In this document: in pieces, positions 1 through 9,474 of the stretch
Layout: every line of letters starts with the position of its first letter
How positions within the stretch are numbered: the first letter of the stretch is position 1
Assembly (NCBI GenBank): GCA_041389565.1
Contig: JAWKRP010000002.1
Location: forward strand, 310,001-374,000
Direction of reading: 5' to 3'
Length of the DNA stretch: 64,000 nt
From: JACKEQ01 sp041389565
Lineage (GTDB): Bacteria > Myxococcota_A > UBA796 > GCA-2862545
Position numbers and translations under genes: made by a program
The notes under the pieces: model-generated
The model's input: the letters and a program-made list of their open reading frames with translations, nothing else
Database searches by the model: none
What the model was told of the DNA's origin: nothing

Positions 1-786
1 GGCGAGTCGCGGGTCGGGGTCGGCAACGCGGGGGTCGACCTCGCGCTCCAGATCTTCGGGCGCCTCGACGACAAGCGCGCCCTGCTCGTGGGTGTGGGGG
101 AGATGGGCCAGCAGGTCGCTCGCGCGATGGTGGGCGCGGGCCTCAAGGAGCTCATCGTCACCAACCGCACGTACGAGCGCAGCGTCGAGTGCGCGGCCGA
201 GTTCGGCGGTACGGCCATCGCCTGGGAGCGCCTCGCCGAGTACCTCGGCCAGGTCGACGTGGTCATCACGGCCACGGGCGCCACGAAGCCCATCATCAGC
301 GCCGACGACGTGCGCCGCGCGCTACGGGTCCGTCGCTACCGGCCTCTCTTCCTGGTCGACCTGTCGGTGCCGCGGAACATCGCGCCCAACGTCGACGACA
401 TCGAAGAAGCGTTCCTGTTCAACGTCGACGACCTCACGCGGGTCATGGAAGCCGGGAAGCGCGACCGCGAGAAGGCCGCCGCCGACGCCGATCGCCTCGT
501 GAACGACGAGGCGAACCGGTTCATGGCGCGCCTCAAGGAGGTCGAGGTCGGCGAGCACATCGGGGCGATCACGCGCCGCGCCGAGACCATCCGGCTCGAG
601 GAGCTCGAGCGCACCGGGCGTGTGCTCGAGGAGCTCGACGAACGCCAGCGCAAGGCCGTCGACGCCATGACGCGGGCCATGGTCAAGAAGCTCCTGCACG
701 GCCAGATCACGCACCTTCGAAACGCGGCACGCGAGGGCGAGGCAGACGTCATCGAGACGCTCCTCAAGCCCTGGAGAGAGGACTGA
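1..786 (+). CDS. hemA: Glutamyl-tRNA reductase, 5' end missing
   Basis: The enzyme reduces glutamyl-tRNA(Glu) with NADPH to glutamate-1-semialdehyde, the first committed step of C5 tetrapyrrole synthesis in the cytoplasm. The frame is open from base 1, so the N-terminal catalytic domain with the active-site Cys lies outside the window. What remains starts in the dinucleotide-binding region (LLVGVGEMG near base 90), continues through the VDLSVPRNI segment typical of the family near base 358, and ends in the long helical dimerisation domain. The stop is two bases before hemC, so the two genes form an operon. Family assignment is secure; only the start is unknown. Confidence 0.95.
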   Translation, partial: GESRVGVGNAGVDLALQIFGRLDDKRALLVGVGEMGQQVARAMVGAGLKELIVTNRTYERSVECAAEFGGTAIAWERLAEYLGQVDVVITATGATKPIISADDVRRALRVRRYRPLFLVDLSVPRNIAPNVDDIEEAFLFNVDDLTRVMEAGKRDREKAAADADRLVNDEANRFMARLKEVEVGEHIGAITRRAETIRLEELERTGRVLEELDERQRKAVDAMTRAMVKKLLHGQITHLRNAAREGEADVIETLLKPWRED

Positions 787-788
787 GG

Positions 789-1661
789 ATGAGCAGCACC
801 CTGAAGCTCGGCACCCGTGGCAGCAAGCTCGCGCTCACGCAGAGCGGGCACGTGGCCGACGCCATCACCGCGGCCACCGGGCACCCCGTCGAGCTCGTGG
901 TCATCAGCACCCGTGGCGACCGCGTCACGGATCGACCCCTCCAGGAGGTCGGCGGGAAGGGGCTGTTCACGAAGGAGCTCGAGGACGCCATGCTGGCCGG
1001 CGAGATCCACTTCGCCGTGCACTCGATGAAAGACATGCCCACCGACGATCCGCCGGGCTTGATCATCGCGAGCATCCCCGAGCGGGTCGATGCGCGCGAC
1101 TGCCTGGTGGGCGCCGCACTGTCGGATCTCCCGAACGGCGCCGTGGTGGGCACCGGCTCGATCCGGCGGGCGCTCCAGCTCCGCGCGGCTCGGCCCGATC
1201 TCGACATCCGGGGCATCCGCGGCAACGTCGACACCCGCATCCGCAAGCAGCAGGAAGGGGAGTACGACGCCATCGTGCTCGCGATGGCGGGCATCACCCG
1301 GCTCGGCATGGCCGGGGTCGCCGACGAGGCCATCCCTGTGGGCACCATGATCCCGGCCGTGGGCCAGGGTGCGCTCGCGATCCAGGCCCGTGCCGACGAC
1401 GCCGCCACGCTCGCGGTCCTCGAAGCCATCCACCACGCACGCACCGCGGCGTGTGTGCAGGCGGAGCGGTCGTTCCTCATCGGGATCGCCGGGGGCTGCA
1501 GCGTTCCGGCCGCCGCCCACGCCGTGTGGGAGGGCGATCAGATCGCGATCACCGGGTTCTACTCGTCCGACGGGGAGACCGGGCGCACCGCGCGCATGGC
1601 CGGCGACCCCCTCCACGTCGTCGCGATGGGGCGGGAGCTCGCCCGGAGCCTCAAGGGCTGA
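789..1661 (+). CDS. hemC: Porphobilinogen deaminase (hydroxymethylbilane synthase)
   Basis: This 290-aa protein has the usual family length. It joins four porphobilinogen units into hydroxymethylbilane. The N-terminus begins with the family signature LGTRGSKLAL, and Cys237 in GGCSVP is the expected attachment site of the dipyrromethane cofactor. The ATG at 789 is preceded by a GA-rich Shine-Dalgarno stretch lying over the hemA stop. It follows hemA by two bases. Its last 11 bases overlap the 3' end of the convergent hemD, so transcripts for consecutive pathway steps are antisense to each other there. Confidence 0.96.
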   Translation: MSSTLKLGTRGSKLALTQSGHVADAITAATGHPVELVVISTRGDRVTDRPLQEVGGKGLFTKELEDAMLAGEIHFAVHSMKDMPTDDPPGLIIASIPERVDARDCLVGAALSDLPNGAVVGTGSIRRALQLRAARPDLDIRGIRGNVDTRIRKQQEGEYDAIVLAMAGITRLGMAGVADEAIPVGTMIPAVGQGALAIQARADDAATLAVLEAIHHARTAACVQAERSFLIGIAGGCSVPAAAHAVWEGDQIAITGFYSSDGETGRTARMAGDPLHVVAMGRELARSLKG

Positions 1662-2363
1662 GCTGCTCGTTCAGCGCCAGGATGAGCCCGTTCACGGTGT
1701 ACGGGTTCGCGATGGCGTGCACGGGGAGCCCGACGTCCTGGGCCGCGCGTGCCGTAGAGGGCCCGATCACCACGACGCGACCGAGCGCGCTTCGATCGGC
1801 GTCGCCCAGGGCCTCGGCCAGGCGCTCCGCTGCGGACCCCGACAGCAGCGTGGTGGCGTCGACCGGCAGTGCAGCCCGCAGGGCTTCCCGGTGACCGGGC
1901 GGCGGCACGTTCCGGTAGGCCACGACCTCGAGCACGGTGGCGCCGCGCTCTTCGAGGATCTCCCGCATCGTGGGGGGCGCGAGGTCGGCGCGCGGGTAGA
2001 CGACCGTCTGGCCGGTGAGGTCGGGCAGGACCGCCACGAGCGCGCTCCCCATGTGCTTCTCGGGGATCCGATCGGCCGGGCGCCCCATGGCTTCGAGCTT
2101 TCGGGCAGTGACCGGCCCGACCGCCCCGATGCGCGCGGACTTCCAGGCGCCCGGCGCCGCGGCCGCCAGCACGTCGGCGGTGGTGGCGCTCGTCACGATC
2201 ACCCAGTCGACCACGGGATGCTCGCGCGCGAAGCTCGCGACGGCGTCGACCTCCCACATCCGCTCGAGCAGGGGAACCCGGACCGGCTCGTGCCCGTGGG
2301 CCTCGAGCGTGTGGCACAGCGGCCGGGCATCCTCGGAGGCCCGGGTGACCAGCACGCGCGCCA

Positions 2364-2364
<1 letters not shown>
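1651..2364 (-). CDS. hemD: Uroporphyrinogen-III synthase
   Basis: This 237-aa protein is the usual size for HemD, which cyclises hydroxymethylbilane with inversion of ring D. HemD sequences are poorly conserved. The call rests on the start VLVTRASEDARPL, the internal pattern DWVIVTSATTADVL typical of the two-lobe fold, and the position against hemC. The ATG overlaps the TGA of the upstream acyl-CoA dehydrogenase gene by one base, so it is probably translationally coupled to it rather than to hemAC. Placing hemD on the strand opposite hemAC is unusual. Confidence 0.88.
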
Positions 2365-3512
<1,148 letters not shown>

Positions 3513-3536
3513 GATGGGCGCCTCATCTGGACGGTC

Positions 3537-3542
3537 GTTTAA
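3537..3542 (-). promoter_or_regulatory. Probable -10 element for the acyl-CoA dehydrogenase gene
   Basis: Read on the minus strand this is TTAAAC within CTTGTTAAACG, an AT-rich island in a GC-rich gap, 25 to 30 bases upstream of the start at 3512. No convincing -35 box is seen. The assignment is by position and composition only. Confidence 0.35.
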
Positions 3543-3605
3543 CAAGGTCGGTGTGCAGGACGCCCACCCCGACCGACCGCCGCGCCCGCGGGTCGTGGAG
3601 ACGCG

Positions 3606-3611
3606 TTAGAC
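3606..3611 (+). promoter_or_regulatory. Probable -10 element for polA
   Basis: TTAGAC in GCGTTAGACC lies 24 bases before the chosen GTG start of polA. It would give a leader of roughly a dozen bases containing the GGAGG ribosome binding site. It is one of several similar islands in this window. Confidence 0.35.
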
Positions 3612-3634
3612 CGGCTGCCTTCGGCGGAGGTCGG

Positions 3635-6271
3635 GTGGCCAGGAAGAAGAAGATGTTCCTCGTGGACGGCAGCAACCATGCGTTCCGGGTGCAGTTCGCG
3701 CTGCCCCCGATGCACGCCTCGGACGGCTTCCCCACGCGCGTGCTGTACGGGTTCACCCTGCTGTTCCAGAAGATGATGCGGCTGTACCGGCCCGACTACG
3801 CGGTCGTGTCGTTCGACTCCGGGAAGACCTTCCGGCACGACACGTTCGCCGACTACAAGGGCCACCGGCCCGACATGCCCGAGGATCTCTCGCGCCAGTG
3901 GAAGTTCCTGCCGCAGCTCGTGGAGGGCTTCGGCTACCCGTGTGTGATCCGCGAGGGCTTCGAGGCCGACGACGTGCTCGGCACGCTCGCCGCCCAGTTC
4001 GCGTCCGACGAGCTCGAGGTGTTCCTCGTCACCGGCGACAAGGACTTCGCGCAGCTCGTGGGGCCGAACATCACCGTGCTCGACGAGAAGAACAACAAGA
4101 CGCTCGACGCGGCCGCCGTGCTCGAGAAGTTCGGCGTGGCGCCCTCCCAGATGATCGACCTGCTCGGGCTCTCCGGCGACACGTCCGACAACATCCCCGG
4201 CGTGCCGGGCATCGGCGTGAAGACCGCCGCGCAGCTCCTGTCGCAGTGGGGCTCGCTCGAAGGCACGCTCGAGGCCGCAAAGGCGGGCAAGATCAAGGGC
4301 AAGCGCGGTGAGAACCTCGTCGAGCACGCCGAGAACGCGCGGCTGTCGCGCGAGCTGGTCACGATCAAGACCGACATGGATCTCGGCCTCACGCTCGACG
4401 ACCTCACGCCGCGAGGGCTCCAGGAAGACCCGCTGCGCGAGCTGTTCGACTGGTGGGAGTTCGGGATGGTCGCGCGCAAGCTGCTGCCCGAGAAGAAGAC
4501 CGTCGACACCGACTGCTACCGGATGATCAAGGAGCCCGCCGAGCTCGACGCCGCCCTGGCGTCCGTGCGAGCCGCGGGCCGGGTGGCGATCGACGTCCAG
4601 CGCACCACGAGCAACCCGCGCACGGGCAAGCTCACCGGGATCTCGCTGGCCTGGGGCCGCGCCGACGCGGTGTGGGTGCCGCTGGAGTCGCGTCCGGGCG
4701 TCACGCTCGACCCCGACGCCACCTTCGACGCCGTGAAGGGCCTCCTCGCCGACCCCTCCGTGGGCAAGCTCGGCCACGACATGAAGCCGATCCTCCAGAC
4801 GTGCCGCGCACACGGCCTCGTGGTGGAGCCCGTGGTCGGCGACACGATGCTGCTCGACTACGCCCTCATCCCGCACCTCGATCACGGGCTCGACAGCCTC
4901 GCGCAGCGCCAGCTCGGCCACAGCCTGTCGCACGGGGACGCCCAGGGCATGCTCGTGATGGACGAAGCGGTCCGCCAGGCCGTCGAGCCCGCACACGTGG
5001 CGTTCCTCCTGGAGAAGCGCCTGCTGCCCCGCCTCGACGACGGCACCCGGTTCATCTACGAGCAGGTGGAGCTGCCGCTGCTCCCCATCCTCGTCGAGAT
5101 GGAGGAACGGGGCGTTCGGATGGACCTCGACCGGCTGTCCGACGTGCGGAAGGACATCCAGCACCGCGCCCTCGAGATGGAGAAGAAGTGCCAGGAGATC
5201 GCGGGGGAGCCCTTCAACGTGGGCTCGCCGCGGGATGTGTCGCGCATCCTGTTCGAGGTGCTCGACCTCCCGAAGACCCACTCCCAGAAGCGGACGACCG
5301 GGTGGTCGACCGATGCCACCGTGCTCGAGAAGCTCGAGGACGTGCATCCGCTGCCGGGCGCCATCCTGGAGTACCGCCAGCTTCAGGGCCTCGACAGCCG
5401 CTACCTGTCGACCCTCCCGGACTACGTGGAGTCCGACGGCCGCGTCCACACGACGTTCCGGCAGGGGGTGGCCGCGACCGGGCGCCTGGCGAGCGCGGAT
5501 CCGAACCTCCAGAACATCCCCATCCGCACGTTCGAGGGGCGTCGCATCCGCGAGTGCTTCGTGCCGGCCGAAGGCTGTGTGTTCCTGTCGTGCGACTACT
5601 CCCAGGTCGAGCTGCGGGTGCTCGCGCACTACACGGGTGCGGAGGCCCTCATCCAGTCGTTCCGCACCGGCGAGGACATCCACCGACGCACCGCGAGCGA
5701 GGTGTTCGGCATCGCGATGGACGACGTCACGTTCGAGCAGCGCTCGGCGGCGAAGGCCATCAACTTCGGCCTGATGTACGGCATGTCCGCGTTCCGCCTG
5801 GGGCGCGACCTGAACATCAGTCGCGCCGAGGCCGAGAAGTACATGGAGGAGTACTTCGGTCGCATGCCGTCGGTGCAGGCCTGGATCGAGGAGTCCAAGG
5901 CCGCGTGCAAGCGCGACGGGTACGTCACGACGCTGTACGGGCGGCGCCGGCTCATCCCCGAGATCTACAGCAAGACCTTCTCGGAGCGCGCGCAGGGCGA
6001 GCGGGAAGCCGTGAACACCCGCGTCCAGGGAACGGCCGCCGACATCATCAAGCTCGCCATGATCCGGGTGCAGAAGGCGCTCGACGCGCACGGCGGCGCT
6101 TCCCGTCTGCTGCTCCAGGTGCACGACGAGCTCCTGCTCGAGGTGCCGGAGGCCGAGGTCGACGCCATCCGCGACCTCGTGGTGCGCGAGATGGAAGCCG
6201 CAGCCGGCCTCGCGGTTCCTCTCGACGTGAACGGCGCGACGGGTACGAACTGGAACGAAGCGCACGGCTGA
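3635..6271 (+). CDS. polA: DNA polymerase I with inactive-looking proofreading domain
   Basis: This is an 878-aa repair and Okazaki-fragment polymerase. The 5'-nuclease domain (about residues 5-290) shows FLVDGSNH, VTGDKDF and GDTSDNIPGVPGIG. The polymerase domain (about 470-878) has motif A DYSQVELR near 654, motif B RSAAKAINFG near 702 and motif C VHDE near 828, all intact. The 3'-5' exonuclease domain (about 312-470) has lost its metal ligands: DxE reads DVQ near residue 319, and the later Asp positions are Pro or absent. The GTG at 3635 was chosen because GGAGG sits four bases upstream; the open frame extends further back to 3551 but without family similarity. Confidence 0.95.
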   Translation: MARKKKMFLVDGSNHAFRVQFALPPMHASDGFPTRVLYGFTLLFQKMMRLYRPDYAVVSFDSGKTFRHDTFADYKGHRPDMPEDLSRQWKFLPQLVEGFGYPCVIREGFEADDVLGTLAAQFASDELEVFLVTGDKDFAQLVGPNITVLDEKNNKTLDAAAVLEKFGVAPSQMIDLLGLSGDTSDNIPGVPGIGVKTAAQLLSQWGSLEGTLEAAKAGKIKGKRGENLVEHAENARLSRELVTIKTDMDLGLTLDDLTPRGLQEDPLRELFDWWEFGMVARKLLPEKKTVDTDCYRMIKEPAELDAALASVRAAGRVAIDVQRTTSNPRTGKLTGISLAWGRADAVWVPLESRPGVTLDPDATFDAVKGLLADPSVGKLGHDMKPILQTCRAHGLVVEPVVGDTMLLDYALIPHLDHGLDSLAQRQLGHSLSHGDAQGMLVMDEAVRQAVEPAHVAFLLEKRLLPRLDDGTRFIYEQVELPLLPILVEMEERGVRMDLDRLSDVRKDIQHRALEMEKKCQEIAGEPFNVGSPRDVSRILFEVLDLPKTHSQKRTTGWSTDATVLEKLEDVHPLPGAILEYRQLQGLDSRYLSTLPDYVESDGRVHTTFRQGVAATGRLASADPNLQNIPIRTFEGRRIRECFVPAEGCVFLSCDYSQVELRVLAHYTGAEALIQSFRTGEDIHRRTASEVFGIAMDDVTFEQRSAAKAINFGLMYGMSAFRLGRDLNISRAEAEKYMEEYFGRMPSVQAWIEESKAACKRDGYVTTLYGRRRLIPEIYSKTFSERAQGEREAVNTRVQGTAADIIKLAMIRVQKALDAHGGASRLLLQVHDELLLEVPEAEVDAIRDLVVREMEAAAGLAVPLDVNGATGTNWNEAHG

Positions 6272-6311
6272 CATCGATATGTGTCGCTTCAATGGGTGTG
6301 ATCGCGCGATG

Positions 6312-6336
6312 TCGAAGAAATCCGGAATTTCTTCGA
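6312..6336. promoter_or_regulatory. 10-bp perfect dyad between polA and the ECF sigma gene
   Basis: Arms TCGAAGAAAT and ATTTCTTCGA flank a CCGGA loop. The element starts 41 bases after the polA stop and ends 70 bases before the sigma factor start, within the most AT-rich stretch of the region. No T-run follows, so it is not a standard intrinsic terminator on the plus strand. An operator for sigma-gene control or a polA 3'-end stabiliser are both possible. Confidence 0.4.
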
Positions 6337-6380
6337 ATGTGCGACCGCCCGTGAACGTCCAAAGGAATCCTGCCCCCGGT

Positions 6381-6386
6381 TATCGT
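6381..6386 (+). promoter_or_regulatory. Probable -10 element for the ECF sigma gene
   Basis: TATCGT in GGTTATCGTGG sits 21 bases upstream of the ATG at 6407, leaving a short leader that contains GGAGG. It is called on composition and position; no -35 box is assigned. Confidence 0.35.
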
Positions 6387-6406
6387 GGGCCCCGGAGGTG
6401 CTCCGC

Positions 6407-7018
6407 ATGAGCGCAACAGCAGTCGAAGACGGCAAGCAGCTCTCGCGAGACGAAGACGCCGACATGGTGAAGGCCGTGCTCGGCGGCGACAGCACGGCCT
6501 ACCGTGGCCTGGTCGAGAAGTACCAGGGGCGCGTGTACTCGATGGTGTACGGCATGGTTCGCAACCGCGAAGACGCCCGCGACATCACGCAAGACGCGTT
6601 CGTGAAGGCCTTCAACAACCTCAAGTCGTTCCGGTTGGAGGCCAGCTTCTACACCTGGCTGTACCGAATCGCGATGAACAAGGCGATCGACTTCACGCGC
6701 AAGCGCAAGCGGCGCGGAGAGACCGCCGGGTTCGACGAGTCCATCGCGAACAAGGACGACGACGGGTCGATCGCCGAGATCCACCACCACGACAGCCCGA
6801 GCCGGTCGCTCGAGCGCAAGCAGCTCTACTCGAAGATCATGGAGAGCCTCGAGAAGCTCCCCGCCGATCAGCGCCAGGTGATCCTCCTGCGCGAGCTCGA
6901 GGGGCTCTCGTACAAGGAGATCAGCGACGTCATGGGCATCCCCGAGGGAACCGTCATGTCGCGGCTCTTCTACGCCCGGAAGAAGATGCAGAAGCTCCTC
7001 GCGGGCGAGCAGGATTGA
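6407..7018 (+). CDS. ECF-type RNA polymerase sigma factor (RpoE-like)
   Basis: This 203-aa group-4 sigma factor directs RNA polymerase to stress or envelope promoters. Region 2 (about residues 25-95) includes ARDITQDAFVKAF and YTWLYRIAMNKAID. Region 4 (about 135-195) includes LPADQRQVILLRELEGLSY and GIPEGTVMSRLFYARKK, the helix-turn-helix for the -35 box. The ATG at 6407 has GGAGG eight bases upstream; an in-frame GTG nine bases earlier overlaps that GGAGG and is rejected. The next gene encodes a single-pass membrane protein placed where an anti-sigma factor is expected. Confidence 0.93.
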   Translation: MSATAVEDGKQLSRDEDADMVKAVLGGDSTAYRGLVEKYQGRVYSMVYGMVRNREDARDITQDAFVKAFNNLKSFRLEASFYTWLYRIAMNKAIDFTRKRKRRGETAGFDESIANKDDDGSIAEIHHHDSPSRSLERKQLYSKIMESLEKLPADQRQVILLRELEGLSYKEISDVMGIPEGTVMSRLFYARKKMQKLLAGEQD

Positions 7019-7124
7019 TCCACCCCTTCGTCACGAAAGATCGAATGACGCTGGAGACCATGCGTCACACCCCGTGAGCCGGACCGAACCCGGCCGACCC
7101 CCACCGAGCGCACTGGAGCCGATC

Positions 7125-8639
7125 ATGGCCTCGAACACCAACCTGGAGAGCCTCCTCTTCCGCATCCGCGATGGTCTCGCGACGGCGGACGAGATCGAGC
7201 GTGCCCGGGAGCTGGTGCAGGCCGACCCGCGTCTTCCCGACGAGCTGAAGGAGGTCGTGGACTTCGAAGACGCCGAGTCCGATGCCGTGGGCCTGCTGGC
7301 CGTGCTCGGCGCCGACTCCCTGTTCGGCGAGATCCTGCGCGAGGGCTTCGAAGCCGAGCTCGTCGCGGCCATCGCGGAGCCCCTCCAGGTGGAGAGCGCT
7401 CCCGAGCCTGCGTCCGATGATGACGACAGCATCACGGAAGACATGCTCGACGCGGTGTGGGAGCACGGCGCCGTGCTGTGTGACGCCGTCCGGTACGAGG
7501 CGGGCGAGGCCGACGTGCTCGGCGCGGTGTTCGCCGAGCTCACCCTCGAGCTCGAGGTCATCCCGATCTTCGCGGCCATCGAAGCCGAAGCCGGCTCGGT
7601 GGATGTCGTCGATGCGGTGCTGGTCGAGGCCTTCGGAGCCTCCGACGCCACCTTCCCGCTCGCGGCCGCGGTGGAGCACGAAGCGGGCTCGATCGAGATC
7701 GCAGACTCCGTGCTCGCGCAGTGTGGGCTGGTCGACCGGCCGTACGGCCTCGTGTCGCTGCCCATCGCGGAAGCCATCGCGGGAGAGGCCGGCTCGGTCG
7801 ACCTGATCGCGGCCATCGAGTCCGAGCTCACCGACCTCCGCCTGCCGCTCGCCGAAGCCATCGCGTACGAGGCCGGAACGGTGGAGCTCGCCGACCAGGT
7901 GCTCGTGGCGGTCGGGGGCGAAGCGCGCATCCCGGTGGCCGAAGCCGTTCGCGCCGAGGCCGGCACGGTCGACGTGTGGCCCGAGCTCGAAGCCGTCGTG
8001 TCGGGGGCCTGGGTGAGCGCGATGCTCGACCACGAGCTGGCGCCCGCTGCCCATCGTGCCGCCGTGCTGCGCCTCCAGGAAGACCCAGCGTCCGGCGCGC
8101 TGATGACCGCATTCGCGAGCATCGGCAGCGAGCTTCGCACGGCGGTCCGTGACGAGGCCGGCGAGTGCCCGTACCTGTGGGAGTCCATCGCGAGCGAGCT
8201 GGGCGTCGATCCCGAAGCCGTCGAAGGCTGGGATGGCGAGCTGTTCGCGGCCGCGGTGCGCGCCGAGGCCGGAACCGTCGATGTCGCGCCGTACGTCATG
8301 AGCCAGGTGCGCGTGCCGCACCGCCCCTCGATGCCGTACTCCGCGGTCGAGGTCGAAGCCGTGCCGGCGCCTGCCAACAGCCGCCGCTGGAACGTGGGCA
8401 CCCTGGTGATGGCTGCTGCCGCCGCCCTGCTGCTCACCGTGCTCCCGATCGGCTACCGCGACACGCTGTCGGGTGGCTCGACCGGCTCGAACCCCACGGT
8501 GGAGGCCAGCGCGCAGTTCGCTTCGGCTGGCGAGATCGTGGTCGAGAACCTGAATTACCACGACGATGCATCGGTGACGCAGACCCTCGGAGACGAAGGT
8601 GCGCTGATCCTGTGGGTCGACGAGGAGGCTACGCTGTGA
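7125..8639 (+). CDS. Single-pass membrane protein with eight EAG repeats, candidate anti-sigma factor
   Basis: This 504-aa protein has no family I recognise. The N-terminus (NLESLLFRIRDGLATADEIE) is helical and resembles the start of cytoplasmic anti-sigma domains. It is followed by about eight copies of a short motif, A-[VI]-x-x-EAG-[TS]-V-[DE]-[VL], for example AEAVRAEAGTVDV, spaced 20 to 60 residues apart up to about residue 400. One membrane segment lies near residues 428-445, followed by about 60 residues presumably outside. No Cys/His zinc motif of ZAS anti-sigma factors is visible. The ATG at 7125 has GGAG six bases upstream. The anti-sigma role is inferred from position and topology only. 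Confidence 0.75.
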   Translation: MASNTNLESLLFRIRDGLATADEIERARELVQADPRLPDELKEVVDFEDAESDAVGLLAVLGADSLFGEILREGFEAELVAAIAEPLQVESAPEPASDDDDSITEDMLDAVWEHGAVLCDAVRYEAGEADVLGAVFAELTLELEVIPIFAAIEAEAGSVDVVDAVLVEAFGASDATFPLAAAVEHEAGSIEIADSVLAQCGLVDRPYGLVSLPIAEAIAGEAGSVDLIAAIESELTDLRLPLAEAIAYEAGTVELADQVLVAVGGEARIPVAEAVRAEAGTVDVWPELEAVVSGAWVSAMLDHELAPAAHRAAVLRLQEDPASGALMTAFASIGSELRTAVRDEAGECPYLWESIASELGVDPEAVEGWDGELFAAAVRAEAGTVDVAPYVMSQVRVPHRPSMPYSAVEVEAVPAPANSRRWNVGTLVMAAAAALLLTVLPIGYRDTLSGGSTGSNPTVEASAQFASAGEIVVENLNYHDDASVTQTLGDEGALILWVDEEATL

Positions 8640-9151
8640 ACATGTTCATGTCGCTCATCGGGTCGCTCCGCGGCCTGTTCGCCTCCCTCGTGCTCGTCGG
8701 AGCGCTCGTGATGGTCGCGCCGTCGGCCGCACTCGCGCAGGCCCGGCCCGGTCAGCCCGTGCCCGCCACGCACACGCAGGTGGCGGGCAAGGTCAGCATC
8801 CAGATGCAGGTGGTGCACGCCAACAACTCCGGCGTGATCGACCCCGATCTCCAGGCCGTCGCCGCGAACTTCAAGGCCTTCAAGTACACCGGATTCCAGA
8901 AGCTCGAGGCCTTCGACGCCAAGCTCGCCCCCGACCAGGAGGCCCAGTTCTCGATGGTCGGAGGGCACAAGATCAAGGTGTCGCTCGTGTCGCGCGACGC
9001 GAGCCAGGCCAAGGTGCGCGTGATGATGTTCAACGAGTCCGGCAAGGTGATGGACACCACGGTCGCCATCAACCGGAACCGCGCCTTCATGATCGCCGGC
9101 ACCTCGTACAAGGACGGCAAGCTCATCCTCCCGATCACCGTCCGGTACTGA
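8636..9151 (+). CDS. Secreted protein of unknown function
   Basis: This 171-aa protein has a clear signal peptide (hydrophobic residues about 11-28, cleavage expected after ALA near residue 34). The mature part is about 137 residues, mixed alpha/beta by eye, with FKAFKYTGFQKLEAFD and a C-terminal strand-rich half. The GTG at 8636 overlaps the TGA of the repeat membrane protein and has GAGGAGG seven bases upstream, which beats the ATG at 8642. Coupling suggests it is made with the sigma and membrane protein and may be an extracytoplasmic partner. I do not recognise a family. Confidence 0.8.
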   Translation: MNMFMSLIGSLRGLFASLVLVGALVMVAPSAALAQARPGQPVPATHTQVAGKVSIQMQVVHANNSGVIDPDLQAVAANFKAFKYTGFQKLEAFDAKLAPDQEAQFSMVGGHKIKVSLVSRDASQAKVRVMMFNESGKVMDTTVAINRNRAFMIAGTSYKDGKLILPITVRY

Positions 9152-9159
9152 ACTCCGGG

Positions 9160-9474
9160 GTGGTCGTCGTCCTCTGCAACTGCCCGCCCGCCGAAGCGGG
9201 CCCGCTCGCACGCACGCTGGTCGAGGAGCGCCTCGCCGCGTGCGTGAACGTGCTTCCGGGCGTCACCTCCGTGTACACCTGGGAAGGCGCGGTGCACGAA
9301 GACTCCGAGCACACGCTGGTGATCAAGACGCCCGACGACCGCGTGTCTGCACTGGCCGACCGGATCCGCGCGCTCCACAGCTACGACACCCCCGAGATCC
9401 TCGTGCTGGGCGTGGACTCCGAGCGGTCCGACCCGAAGTACGTCGCCTGGGTGGCCTCCGTGACGCGGGGATGA
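9160..9474 (+). CDS. cutA: CutA1-like divalent cation tolerance protein
   Basis: This 104-aa trimeric ferredoxin-like protein is usually called CutA. It has the family pattern LVEERLAACVNVLPGV, then YTWEGAVHEDSE and YDTPEIL. The precise function in bacteria is unsettled and metal tolerance is the historical assignment. The GTG at 9160 is the first start after the previous stop. The next gene starts inside its stop codon (ATGA), so they are co-translated. Confidence 0.92.
   Translation: MVVVLCNCPPAEAGPLARTLVEERLAACVNVLPGVTSVYTWEGAVHEDSEHTLVIKTPDDRVSALADRIRALHSYDTPEILVLGVDSERSDPKYVAWVASVTRG

Noticed and set aside
3539..6292. 917-codon open frame on the minus strand opposite polA
   Set aside because: PolA motifs on the plus strand are complete; the opposite reading has no recognisable domain.
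6312..6336. Intrinsic terminator for polA
   Set aside because: The stem is good but no T-run follows, and it sits close to the next promoter; kept as a dyad instead.
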